This document shows positions 22,389 through 33,000 of a stretch of DNA of 46,510 nucleotides, in pieces. Position 1 is the first letter of the stretch. Each line of letters begins with the position of its first letter. The DNA is taken from the NCBI GenBank assembly GCA_013115145.1, contig JAAPAO010000253.1, positions 1 to 46,510 of the forward strand, given 5' to 3'. This DNA is from Perkinsus chesapeaki. Its lineage: Eukaryota > Perkinsozoa > Perkinsida > Perkinsidae. The notes below the pieces were generated by a model, which had not been told where the DNA came from, did no database searches, and was given only the letters and a program-made list of their open reading frames with translations. Made by a program: the position numbers and the translations under genes.

Positions 22389-22753
22389 TTAATACACCTT
22401 ATTACTAATCATAATATTATCCTCGGTGGTCCATGAATCGGCAGTGAGAAAGTTGGCATTTGTCAAATCTGTGGCGTACAAGTCCACCTCACGGACCAGT
22501 TGCCAGTTGACCAATCGAGACCTATTTCCCGCGTGAATGGTGGAAGTGTACGCATAGTTATTAAGTCCTCTCGGCGCACCTTATCTAACCAATCAACTGT
22601 GGAATCGATGCCAATCTTTCGGACCCCACCACAGTTTACTGCGAACCTTTTCCTGGCGATTTTTCATTACATATATTTCTGCAGCGAGGCTCGTTTGGAA
22701 TCTTTTACAGAATCGAACAACGAGAACGATAATTCAGCGGTCTTTCTGACCAT
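22389..22753 (-). CDS. Hypothetical small protein, two exons
   Basis: From the ATG at 22753 the minus strand reads MVRKTAELSFSLFDSVKDSK up to a GTAATG donor. A downstream frame reads LNNYAYTSTIHAGNRSRLV, then REVDLYATDLTNANFLTADS, and stops at 22389. The best phase-2 join uses an acceptor ending GCCGAG, giving an intron of about 90 bp. An alternative join would need an 18-bp intron, which I consider unlikely. The product is about 90 residues, polar, with no signal peptide and no known family. Confidence 0.4.
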
Positions 22754-22814
22754 GTAAACTATCTTCAAATAAGGCGTATCTTGTAGGTCATCAAATTTGT
22801 GTTTTTCTTGAATA

Positions 22815-23119
22815 CACCGCGCAACACATTCTTAGCAACTCGTGCTTTTTCTAGTATTTTACAACAACTAGGGTTAGCCAATCAACGAGTACCTCAGGTA
22901 TACGTTCCCTGTGCATAATAAGTATACCCTCAAAGTTTCAGAGCCAAAATCCTTGCCAATAGCGAGAATAAAAAAATCGTGCAAAATCTGCGCAACAAGT
23001 TCTTAGCAATCACAGCTTGAAAATGCGCGCAAAAATATTTCGTATGGGAATTGCTTTGGTAGCCTTAGTTGTTGTAAAATCGTAAAAAACACAAGTTGCT
23101 AAGAATGTGTTGCGCGGTG
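22815..23119. mobile_element. MITE with ~60-bp terminal inverted repeats, TA target site
   Basis: The ends CACCGCGCAACACATTCTTA and its complement form terminal inverted repeats that stay similar for about 60 bp (to the TTTTACAACAACTA block). They are flanked by TA (22813-22814 and 23120-23121), the target duplication of Tc1/mariner-type elements. The 305-bp element has no transposase frame. A degenerate internal copy of the repeat (GCGCAACAAGTTCTTAGCAA) lies near 22990. It sits about 60 bp upstream of the 22753 start codon. Confidence 0.85.
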
Positions 23120-23265
23120 TATATTCATTACCAACTGAACAAGCATTCCTGCGGGAATAGAAGAAGTGCAAGGTTGTTGTTGGGGCGGAAAGAGCATCTT
23201 CTGCCTTTTAGTTAGGCTCTGACCGAGGACTTTTCGTGGACAACTGTGATAAGTTAAACGTCTTG

Positions 23266-23418
23266 ATGGTTGTGGTTTTGCTTCTTCTGCTCATCACCGG
23301 CGCTGCTGCCTATTTTGAAGTCATCTACGGCGAAATGGATGCAAATGACAATATAAAGGAGGCTCTGACGAATGATGGTAATAAGGGACCTCGGAGGGGA
23401 ACCACAGAATGTATATAA
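23266..23418 (+). CDS. Possible small secreted or membrane peptide
   Basis: From the ATG at 23266 the frame starts MVVVLLLLLITGAAAYFEV, a clear signal peptide or anchor, followed by an acidic region (YGEMDANDNIKEAL) and a basic end; 50 residues. The frame is open upstream to a GTG at 23236. There is no family and no firm evidence of expression. Confidence 0.35.
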   Translation: MVVVLLLLLITGAAAYFEVIYGEMDANDNIKEALTNDGNKGPRRGTTECI

Positions 23419-23636
23419 TGTTATTGTTGAATCCAAATTGCACAACTCTGCTGTCCCTTTACTTCAGTCGTGAACCTAGCAGAGGGATTCTCGATACTCA
23501 GTTGTACAGTATATGTTGGATAGTTTATATTACTAATAGTAATAGTTCTAAATATCATCCGTCAGCGAATGATAATATAATTTTTTTTGGATGACAGAGT
23601 ATTTCACTACTTATTGTAGACATCACCCATTACCGA

Positions 23637-24737
23637 ATGACAACGAACGGTCGTGTTCTCGTCCGTCACATCATCCCTCTGGCCGAGAATCCTTCTGATC
23701 AGGTATGTTTATGATTACCTCGTTACCGCCATCATTCTCCTATGCCCACTCGGTCCTGTCAGAGCTATTACCGGCATGTCCGGGCGGTCGAAATGAAGTC
23801 TTGTTCGATGGAACCACTCGAACCACTTTCGCGCAAAGTAGGATATCGACTCTGACATTTTTTCAAGATCGCAAAGCGCCGCATTACCCGGGCCCGAGAG
23901 CGAGTTGGGATGGAGGCATCATTTGGCCCCCAGGGAATGTGTTAGTAGCGCAGAGATATCATAGAGCTATTCTCCCTCGAAAACGGCTCACGATTAGACC
24001 GTTCGCATCATCACAGGTGCTGGTTCACTTGAGGCCAGCACGGATGCTTTATAGTCTACAGCACGGAGGGCAGCTTTGAACTCTTCGTTGTCGAATGGGG
24101 AATATTTTCTTTCAAGTGCGTAAGAAAGACGTACACTTTTATAGCATTGAAAACCCGACATGAGAGTCGTTTCAAAAGGAACCTTTGCGAACAGGACGTT
24201 TTGAGCGTCAAAGTTGCTCGGCGTTTTGGTAGGGTTTCTTTCAGAAGCGATCGAAACAAGCCCAGTTTTTCTCGCGAAGTCAGGATGTCCGTCAGCAGTC
24301 GCCGAAGCCGCACGGGTCGTCCGGGAAACCTTGGATGGTGTTGGTCAAGATGTGTCCCGCGTGTTGGATGGGGTGAGAAATGCCGGATGCTTTCCGACCC
24401 TGCCAGCTCCTTTATTTGTATATCTCTCCTATATTCCTCCATAGAAGCCTCGTAAAAATGCACTAATGATCGTAGCGTTTTTTTTTTGTAAATTGTGCTT
24501 CCTCCCCGACCGGGAGGCTCACGGGAGGCGGAATTTCACGCGCCCTTATATTGACACTTGTGATCGAGCAGTGGCGCATGATGCTGGTATGTCGGCGCTC
24601 GCTGGAATAGTTATAGAAGTATCACATTTGAAGGAAATGGTCGGCGGTTCATCTTGGTCAAGATTGATCTATCCCTTGAGCTTGGAAGTATCTTACGAGG
24701 AGATATAATCACCACTTTGCGATTTTGGGTGTTTTGA
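23637..24737 (+). CDS. Hypothetical membrane protein, about seven exons
   Basis: Exon 1, 23637-23702 (MTTNGRVLVRHIIPLAENPS), and exon 2, 23763-23837, join in phase 0 across a 60-bp intron. Exon 3 starts at 23868 after a 30-bp intron and is basic (RRITRARERVGME). Later exons, in frame by phase, read CFIVYSTEGSFELFVVEW, then LLGVLVGFLSEAIET and a helical stretch (AVAEAARVVRETLDGVGQ), then GGGISRALILTLVIEQWRMM, and finally the C-terminal ILRGDIITTLRFWVF with the stop at 24735-24737. Several hydrophobic stretches imply an integral membrane protein, perhaps of an internal membrane. The junctions of exons 3-4 are not settled. No family recognised, and no homologue is assumed. Confidence 0.5.
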
Positions 24738-24911
24738 ACAGCTCGCTCGATTGTGATTTCCGAATACGGCTAACCTCGCCAAGCGGGGCAATGGGAACCT
24801 GGAGAGCTCCGATACTTTTCGTGGTGAGATTATAATGTGAAAAGTTATCACTTTATCATCCGTCATGAACGATATCGTATCGAAGCATCGACATCACTGA
24901 CGCGTTAGTGA

Positions 24912-25085
24912 ATGCTCTTCGGTAAGGTATTGCGAGTTGATTATCCAGTCGATGAGGCGAGGACGATGAAGGAGATGATAGAGTTGGGAAATGGAAGTCA
25001 TTTGGACCATATGCATTTGTATCGAGAAGGCAAGGGATTAGATAGCCGCCACGAAGAGGTAGGGGGGGGTTTGGCAAGGAAATGA
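24912..25085 (+). CDS. Possible small protein or exon
   Basis: A 57-residue frame from an ATG, MLFGKVLRVDYPVDEARTMK and onward, with natural composition and a GAG/GTAGGG donor near its end. No partner exon found. The rest of 24738-25319 is AT-rich and holds nothing else. Confidence 0.3.
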   Translation: MLFGKVLRVDYPVDEARTMKEMIELGNGSHLDHMHLYREGKGLDSRHEEVGGGLARK

Positions 25086-25319
25086 TGATGCACACTTAAT
25101 CACAGAATAGTAATACCACCTCTTCCCATTTCCCCCTCGACACGTCTAATAATCATTTTGTAAATTTTACCATTTTATTACTAAATACTGTAGTTTTGTT
25201 TGTATATACTTGGTGCAACTCTTCGATGAAGAATGTAATGGTATTATTATTGTTATAATAAAAGATTATAAAGGTAGCTCCTAACTAATACGGGATATGT
25301 CCCTAAAGGTCAGGAAACA

Positions 25320-25670
25320 TTACAAACGACAATTCTTCAATATATGTGGATCGTAAGTGGCGGAAACGAGGCGGATGGCCCTTGTTAAATCTTGAGAGTC
25401 GATTAAAGCCAATCTTGCCGAATCGATCTGCATGACTCTCGTGGCAAAGCAGTTCTCATTTGCGAGGAGAAGCTGGGAAATCTCGAACGCTGAATCAAGT
25501 TTTTGTTTCAAAAATCTCGATAAATCCGTGCTGTGTGCTGTCCTTGAGTTTCTGTGAATACTTTCGGAGAAGGTAAAGGTCATCACGTTTTTAGACGAAG
25601 TCGTCCTCCCTCGCCCTCCATATCGACCAAGGTATCTTCCTCCTACTAGTTCTGCCCCCGGGAGACACAA
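25320..25670 (-). CDS. Hypothetical protein, probable C-terminal exon
   Basis: A minus-strand frame of about 116 codons with consistently good codon use, ending at a stop at 25320. It contains helical stretches (LSRFLKQKLDSAFEISQLLL, IDSQDLTRAIRLVSATY). The upstream end could be an acceptor (GGGGGCAG) near 25655, or the protein could start at an internal ATG (MTFTFSESIHR, about 87 residues). No family recognised. Upstream, 25671-25984 holds nothing further that I can support. Confidence 0.45.
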   Translation of the reverse strand: MCLPGAELVGGRYLGRYGGRGRTTSSKNVMTFTFSESIHRNSRTAHSTDLSRFLKQKLDSAFEISQLLLANENCFATRVMQIDSARLALIDSQDLTRAIRLVSATYDPHILKNCRL

Positions 25671-25984
25671 GCTTTAATTACATCCAAGGGGGACAGCCGA
25701 CACAAGAGGTGGAGGGCTCCTCGATTGCCGTTAGTGATGGGGTGGTTAGGTTCGTTTGGATGTACCAGATGATGGAGAAGTTAGGATTGTCGTGTTGATG
25801 GGGAACACTCTCAGCGAGTTCACGAGTGAGTTCATGGTTTTCATAATCTTACGATGTCTTACGACAAGCTTGAGCCAGCAGCAAGTTGGCTGCATTAGCG
25901 GCGGACCTCTCCTTTAGTGCGCACGAACCTCTACTCAAAGCAGGGAACTAGCAATACCGAGCACACCTCTAAATCTTCCGCTCT

Positions 25985-26306
25985 ATGAGAGCAACTTCTG
26001 AAAATGATCCCTCGACAGGAGGATCATCTCCTTTGTCTGTGTCTGTGGTCAGGTACGTCCCCTGCTATACGTCCCATACCGCACTCTGTACACATCGCGG
26101 CTCAGAGTGGTCCAAGGCTTGTGATCGGTCGGATGTTCCTGTTGCCATCGAGTGCGATGAGCTCTGCTTTGTCGATGACATTTGGCGAATGGAATAATAG
26201 AGCAATTACGGTGATGGAAGAGGATGATGCTGAGGTGGTGGCAGCGAAGAGGAGAATGCGTAAGAATAGGAACCGGGTTTTGGGTTTCGGGTTTTCGGTA
26301 CAGTAA
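25985..26306 (+). CDS. Hypothetical small protein, two exons
   Basis: Exons 25985-26052 and 26117-26306 join in phase 2 over a 64-bp intron (CAG/GTACGT to CCAAG/G), giving 85 residues. It begins MRATSENDPSTGGSSPLS, has a moderately hydrophobic middle, and ends in an acidic then strongly basic tail (VMEEDDAEVVAAKRRMRKNR). The C-terminus overlaps a GGGTTTT-type repeat at 26273-26297. The antisense frame is also open, so the assignment is tentative. Confidence 0.35.
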
Positions 26307-26485
26307 GGCACTTTTGTTGATAAATTCCGGATCCTCAATCAGATAATTTTTACCGAATTTGGCTATTTTAGTTGACATATTTCAGCCTGAAGACAAGAAG
26401 GATCGAAGGTCTCTTCTCATTTTGATCAAAAGAGGGATTTTTTCAAGTTTTGTTTTTCCGACTGAAAGGGATATCTTCTCACGGA

Positions 26486-27295
26486 ATGACAGAACTGTGT
26501 GCATGTTACTCATCAAGTCCGCTTTTGACTCGGGTTCTCGTGGTCCATTCAATTACCTACCTATTTCTGTCAGAGTCGGCCTGCGGTGATGGCGAGATCT
26601 ACTGTTGGATGCAGTGCATGCCAGCTCAGTGTAGCACAGGCCTAACACCTGTGTGTTACGATCCATCTACGTCTGGGCCATGCCCGACCGAGGGGATGCA
26701 ACCCCAGTGTAAAGTAGAGTGCAATGCCGCCGCCAATCACATCTCTCCTACGGTCGATCCCGGCGCGTTTTGTTCGGGTTCAACTGCAATGTTCATGTCT
26801 GGGTTCACCTGGTCCGGCAATCCCAGGAGCCCCTGTGTCATCCTGTTCACTCCTACGTGGATCTTGGATTCTCCTGGCAAATTCGGGGCCGGTTGCATCG
26901 GCGTCGTTATCTTGGGAATGCTCGTAGAGGGTATTCTGGCTGCTAGGAGAAGATTTCTGGAGAGAATCTCTAGGCCAATTTGGCGCGCGCTTGCGGGAGC
27001 CCTCGCCTTTGGCATAAATGTATCCATCGCCTATCTGGCGATGCTAGTTGTCATGACGTACAGTTGCGAGCTGTTCATTTGCCTCTGTGCTGGTCTGGCG
27101 GTTGGCCACTTTCTGTTCGGTAATGTGCGGCAGTCTGTCGCTGAAACGGCTGATCCTTGCTGTGGTGACACGACAGAATCTCGGCAGTCGAGTCACCAGG
27201 GGACAGCAGTCCAGAGGAAGCGATCTCAGAGAGGGGATGATCTAGATTCTTTGAGCGAAACGCCGGTCGTTGGCACACCAAGTGGTCGAGGGTAG
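26486..27295 (+). CDS. Ctr/SLC31-type copper transporter with Cys-rich ectodomain
   Basis: Ctr proteins are trimeric Cu(I) uptake channels of the plasma or vesicle membrane. A 269-residue frame from the ATG at 26486 begins with a signal peptide-like stretch (about 12-32). Next comes a Cys/Met-rich ectodomain (CWMQCMPAQC, CPTEGMQPQCKVEC), then three membrane helices: FGAGCIGVVILGMLVEGILA, INVSIAYLAMLVVMTY and ELFICLCAGLAVGHFLFG. The family's M-x3-M filter is present in helix 2 (MLVVM) and G-x3-G packing in helix 3 (GLAVG). The C-terminal tail is long, Ser/Arg-rich and has one CC pair (DPCCGD). A TTTCTGTCAG acceptor-like site at about 26563-26572 means a spliced alternative start is possible. 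The Met-rich copper-binding repeats of animal Ctr1 are replaced by cysteines. Confidence 0.8.
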   Translation: MTELCACYSSSPLLTRVLVVHSITYLFLSESACGDGEIYCWMQCMPAQCSTGLTPVCYDPSTSGPCPTEGMQPQCKVECNAAANHISPTVDPGAFCSGSTAMFMSGFTWSGNPRSPCVILFTPTWILDSPGKFGAGCIGVVILGMLVEGILAARRRFLERISRPIWRALAGALAFGINVSIAYLAMLVVMTYSCELFICLCAGLAVGHFLFGNVRQSVAETADPCCGDTTESRQSSHQGTAVQRKRSQRGDDLDSLSETPVVGTPSGRG

Positions 27296-28200
27296 TCCAG
27301 TCGGATTTGTAGAAGTCGTTCAAGTTCACGTTCAACCTCTGCGGCCTTTCACGCACAGTTGATGCCGTCGGGGTTTGTTCAGCCATAAGGTCAGCCAGTT
27401 TGCTGGAATCATAAGCGTCGGAGATCCCTTTTCATGTATGTCACTTCGTCTGGTATTCCGACCAGTTCTGTTATGTTGCGTTAGTTAGTGGAACTGAATT
27501 TCGTTGGGGAGGGTGGGGTCCCCTCCTCTCCAAGTCTTACTCACATGCTCCTTAGCTTTACACATACACGTACATATTAACTCCGTGTCGATACTCTTAC
27601 TATTCGTCCATAGCCTTGCCGAGTAAATTTAGACGCACAGTGTTAAGCATGTAGATGATTGTACCGCCGAAGTATAATATTAGGGTTCCTTCGTCCGAGT
27701 TGCACCCATAATTCCACAACTTGATTATCCCAAATATCTTCGGGAAATTAAACTTCCTATTTCGAGGAGCTTTGCCCAGTTTTTGGGCACACCTACTACT
27801 CTGTTTAGATCCCCTCCTCCCACATATGTGCTACAGGTTAGTTCTGCGGTAGCGAGTATCTTATCTTCTCAGTTATATTTCCTACTCGAGTATAACTCCT
27901 ACCATCCCTTCTGCTTTTCGACTTGTGTTCGCTTCAATCCCCCCTGGTGCTCTAACCCTTGCAGAGCTGGTGTCGACCGTATCGTTATATAGATTCTATA
28001 TTATAGTGAAAGGAGGTATTCTATATTGTAGAATGCCTCCCTTTACTCTGGGACTCGCGGACATCCACCGGAATTCTCGGACCATTTCTCGTCGACTAGA
28101 TCCATGTCTTTCAACACACCACCTACGGGAACCGATTCAGACCGATTTTCTCATCAGTTCTCATTCAGCATTTCTTTCATTAGTTTGTTTTTCCTCCGGC
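27296..28200. other. Intergenic, no supported gene
   Basis: A minus-strand frame (27075-27386, starting MAEQTPTAST) overlaps the 3' end of the copper transporter and is likely a shadow. The region just before 28201 is pyrimidine-rich, as expected upstream of a gene. Confidence 0.4.
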
Positions 28201-29519
28201 ATGGGTCGGCTGGTGAGCGCCCTTGAGAATTACGGCCTGACTCCCCAAGATGCAGCCGGTGTGGCTGGCACCTTCCTTGTTGTTAAATACGCTACCTTGG
28301 CGGCATTCGTGCCGATGTGTCACTACCTCCAGCCGATCAGGCGCTTCTTCTGGCACCCTTCACGGGAGCTGGCTGGTCGAATGCTCGATCAGTACAGGTT
28401 GAAAAACCGAATGCGCGGCCCTGGGATGACCCAGCGCTACTCTGGGGTGCTCAATGGGGCAGAAGGAGGAGCAGCATCGGGATTGGTACCGCAATCGGCA
28501 CGTTTGAAGTTAGCAGCGACTCGAGCGCGTCAACGGGCATGGTTGGACCGGCAGAGGGAGTTGGTGGCGTTGAGGAAGGCTGGTTGGCAGGGAAGATTTA
28601 GAGGCTTTAAAGAGAAACAGGCCGAGTCGACTTGGGGGAGGAAAATGTTCGAGTGAGCCGCTGGGGAGGGGAATTACGCAATTGCTGCTTATTATACCGG
28701 AAAACGCAGTTATAGAGGAAAAATTTTTTGCAAAGAAGGAATTATCCATTTGTTTTTCCAAAGGTTCTTGGAGCCTACGTATGACTTCAGAAATCTTTCG
28801 TTGGAGTTTTTTCACCCACAACTCGACATGGAAATTATATAGAGCAGGTTCGGAAAATAAGTGCTCGATGAGTTAATTACGGTGTTGAGTAAATCTCACT
28901 CGGTAGAAGCCCGGACTTTATCGAATAAAACTTTCTGTGAACTTCCGAGCAGTTCTCTCTCGCTTGCGGCCGCTGGCGGCCAGGCGACTCCCCAATGCAG
29001 AGTGAGCAGTATGGGAGTTTATGAGGTCGAATACACAAGGTAGATGTAGGAGGTTGACCAAGCCATAGTGGTTAGATGTTGAGGCTAGAGCCTCAAGTGT
29101 TAGCCATTATCGAGCTTCAGTAAAGGCAGACATTATTTGTTTATATTTTTTTGAGAGAAATTATGCATATGTACTTGATATCCGATCGTTGACTTCCGAT
29201 CAGATGGAGCGACAAGTTCGCCGATCGAGCGGCGAAAGCGTGGCTATGGCGAAGTGTAGCTGATGTGTTCCACATCCCCCCGAAGGTCTTTGCCTGGGAC
29301 GTCGCAGAAGCCTTCGTCACGTACAAGCTCACGTTTATATTTCACGCACCATTGGAGCTCTATATAATTGTGAAGTGGTTCAAGGCGAGGCGAGCAAACA
29401 TCGATGAGTTTATGGAAGAGTCGCCGAAGCTGCTCGAGATGGTCGAGCCGGAAGAGCCTTTGGGGAGCGCGACGACGCCGTCACGGTGGCGATTCTGGGC
29501 TAGGAATGCGGGAGGATAG
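28201..29519 (+). CDS. FAM210/DUF1279-like membrane protein, two pieces
   Basis: The 5' piece starts at the ATG at 28201: MGRLVSALENYGLTPQDAAG, then a membrane helix (TFLVVKYATLAAFVPMCHYL). The 3' piece (about 29204-29519) reads WSDKFADRAAKAWLWRSVAD, then IPPKVFAWDVAEAFVTYKL, FHAPLELYIIVKWFKARRA, and an acidic tail. Small mitochondrial DUF1279/FAM210 proteins have this layout: YG near the start, a helix, then a second YK(L/I)-type helix. A phase-2 join of the first AG/GTTGAA donor (28396) to the CAG/A acceptor at 29204 connects them over about 800 bp, but the first frame also stays open to 28656 with a basic tail. Alternative splicing or two genes cannot be excluded. Family assignment is moderate. 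Confidence 0.45.
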
Positions 29520-30055
29520 TTACTGTTGCATTATAGGTGTTGATATTGTACTTGTGTACCGTGGGATTTCTGAGACGCTTGGAAGCTTTGTGTTAGTTAG
29601 ATTTGGGGAAAGAGTGGTAGAGCGGGCTGAATGAGCGCCTTCGGATTTTCGGAATTTGGAATAGCTCAATAACATATCATCGGTAACATAATTTTACATG
29701 CTTTCTAAGCACTCCCCTACTTCTGGATTCAACCTACCTACCAGATGTGTTGAACTGGGAATCCAGTTGCTCAGCTGGTCAGGGGGAATCCATCCGTCGG
29801 ATTCCAACCGTCGGATGGAAAAGATGTGGTATCTTTGCACGCGTGCACTTCGATGGTAAAGCTCATCACATGCGTGCAGGACTCTTTCCTACAAGCCTCC
29901 AAAGGCCGGCGAGTATATTCATTCGGCTTTGTCGCCACCGCGCAAGGGATTCTGTTCCGTAACAATCGGCTTGAATGGTGACCGTATTCTATAAACTATC
30001 CCCGGCGGATGACTCCTCGCCGCCATACTACTTCCTCCACAGTCTTCGCTTTCCT
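29520..30055. other. Intergenic, no supported gene
   Basis: A short direct repeat, CCGTCGGATT/CCGTCGGATG, lies near 29795-29820. Nothing else was recognised. The last part is upstream of the DUF2817 gene. Confidence 0.4.
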
Positions 30056-33000
30056 ATGCGTTACCTCAAACATGCCTGTGGCGCCATCGCGGCTGCAGCA
30101 CTGGCGGTGTTGATCGCTTTCTTTTCGTAAGCCAACCGTTTGCTGCGCACTTGTACTTTCCTTTGGTCAGGTTAGTAGCCGAGCTTACATGGAAGCCATG
30201 GTTTCGCTATCCACCTTTGTGTGATGTTCGTAGCGGTGGCGGGGACATCATCGATCGACCAGAATGCTTCTTTTCGGAAGAGTAAGGCGTAGAAGGGTGA
30301 TCTAACAACAATCAATTTGTAAAGACTATCGAATAGCAATGATGCTTTTTTCCAGCACGAGTTGAGGGAAATTTGGTAGCTCTCAAAGACGAATAGAAAA
30401 GCCTCGTCGCTGTCGGACGCCGGTTTTTCAGCAGAAAAGAAGTTTGGAAATGAAAGAGAATTACGGGTGAACTCGGTGAAAATGAAAAATAAAAGTCCTG
30501 GAAAGATGAATGGGAACACCTCCCTGTCCCCCATGACATTTTTAATAACGTTATATTGATATATTAGGTTGAATGTATGTCCCGATTTAACAATTAAATC
30601 GATGTTCAGTACCACCGTTTGCGTACCAGCATTTTGTTGCCTACACTGCGATTTAACAAAATCCTGCGGTAAGCTCATCTTTCCTAGTTACTATCAAGCC
30701 CGCTCGAAGTTCCGTCGTCTGGCTCTCGCGGCCGGATTCGAAGTCAAATCATTTGAAGTGGTACCGCCTAGTCAACATGGAGACGTGTATATGATGGACG
30801 TGGCCGTCCGCAAGCCAGCGGGTGCAACTATCTCCGGCCGTGTTGTCCACACCTCTGGCATTCACGGAGTTGAAGGCTTCGCTGGTTCGGGAATTCAATG
30901 CAGTATCTTGAGTCATATTGCCAGTAAAAAACTGGATACGAACAAAACGCTGGTGAGCTGGATTGAGTCAGCTTGGCCAGGTTCGTCGGAGCGGAGGAGA
31001 TTTTGTAGACACTGTGTGGGAAATTGATTGTGGGAATCATCCCAGTCAAATTGGAGAAAATTTTTCAGATCTTCGTTCATGCGGCGAACCCATTTGGCAT
31101 GGTCCACTTAAGAAGGTTCAATGAAGAGAACGTGGACCTGAATAGGAACGCTTTAACACCGCAAGAGTTCAACTATCTCATCAACGAGCGCGATCCCAAT
31201 ATTGCCGGGTAAATGCGATGAAACGGTTGATCGATTTGCTTCGTCAAGACTTTCGTGCAGGGTGTCCCCAAAAAATGTGCTCTCGAATAACTTCCTCAGG
31301 AGGGCGAATATTTCGACGATACGTGCGACGTTCGGAAGCCCTCGAGAAAGACTTCCTAACTGTATACAGCCCATGATGATATTCGATCGGGTTGGCGAGA
31401 AATTTAAATTGGAAAGTTCCCAAAAAATCGGTTTCAATGGACGAGGTCAGATTTTGCCTTGTATTAGCCTAGCTTGATTGAGAGTATCCTTGCATACGAT
31501 AATCTCTACGGCTCCTTCAACCATTCCTTCAAGTCTACCTGTTCAGATACAATGATTTGGATCCAGTTTTGAATCCAGAGGATACTTCGATTACGTCGCT
31601 ACTCTACAACAGCGTTCTCATTATTCTAAAGTGAGCTATATGGAAGCGGTCGAGCTCTCAAACTGCGGGCATTATCATAATACTTGTTCTGGCTTATCTT
31701 TTGAGAGCTGATGTCTCTACTCGTTTTATTAGGATTGATCACTGTACCCAACACAACAAGATTTCTACTTTCTTTTATTTACCAAATCACCAATTAAATT
31801 GCCTGGATAGCACTTAAGTTGTAATTTTGTGAGTTTCCCCATTGGCCCTGTTTAGATACGGCATGTCGCATATCAAGCGTGCAGTTGTGAGTGCGCAATA
31901 TCTGAAGCCAGCGGGTATCTTTTACGGTGGTCAGAACCTCCAGCGGACTTATGAAATTATGAATGAGGCAATAGTCGCTGGGGCATCGTAGAAGACTGTG
32001 TAGGCTGTGTAGGTCCTGACCGACTTGGGTGTCTTTGAGGGGGGCAATGCGACCATGATCGACATTCACACAGGGCTTGGGCCCAGCGGGGTCGATACGC
32101 TTTTAACAGCCGATTCCGAAGATGTAAGATGCGCTTTTTGAGAGGTAATTTTTTCTGGTTTAGTTTGATTATTTTGCTGCACTGCAAAGCTCCCTTGGAC
32201 ATCTAGAAGAGTCACCAGTGGAGTGCGTTGGTATCGGTTGCACGGGCGGCGGGCCGAAGAACCCTAATGAGCCTGAGTTTGCTGCGGACGTGGCGAAGGG
32301 ATATGATCTTACTCAAGGAGATGCTGGTACATTCTGGAAGAAGAAAAGGTGGGAAATAGTTATGAAGTAAATCGGTTACCGTGAGTGTTGATTGTCGATC
32401 AACCAATCGACACTGGAAAGCGGAAACCTCGGAGCGAGGAAGGCTAAAGCTCTTCGGCAAACTCACGCATCATCTCTATCTTCTTAGCATTAGCAAAACC
32501 CTGAAAATGTCGCCGAGCTTCGTTATATGTTTGATTGGAGTTTCCGATAAATTGTGCCAGTATTATCTCCCACGGGCATGTTTTGGTGGGGCTGGGGTGA
32601 GAAGAATTCTTACAAAAAACTAATAACACTATCCGATAGAGGAAAATACGGGGATAATAATACATATCATACAGCATAGAGCTCAGGGCCCTAAACTCTA
32701 TGTATGATTTGTATTTAATACAATAATCAACTCCGTAATTTGGTTCACTATTATGTCATTATTATGATCATTAATGATTAACCTTTAACATACATTAATG
32801 TATATCATAATAAATTTGTATTATGATGTTCCAATTCCACGGACTTTCGGACATTTATATTGAGATTGTTGGTGCAGAGGAGGGGCCATCAGCTCAGATG
32901 TATTCGCTGCCAAGGAACATGTCCCCTAGCCAAATTTTCGTTGTATCTCCCATCTCCAAAAAAATCAACTCTCGACTTCCTGAGGTATTCATCATTTCTT

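Noticed and set aside
22690-22720. An 18-bp intron (GTAATG...GCCAG) as in ultra-short intron ciliates
   Set aside because: A longer intron with another acceptor gives a better downstream reading frame; other well-supported introns here are 30 bp or longer.
24056-24463. A 135-codon minus-strand frame
   Set aside because: It is antisense to phase-consistent exons of the plus-strand membrane-protein gene.
27075-27386. A 103-codon antisense gene starting MAEQTPTAST
   Set aside because: It overlaps the 3' end of the copper transporter and ends in low-quality sequence; likely a shadow.
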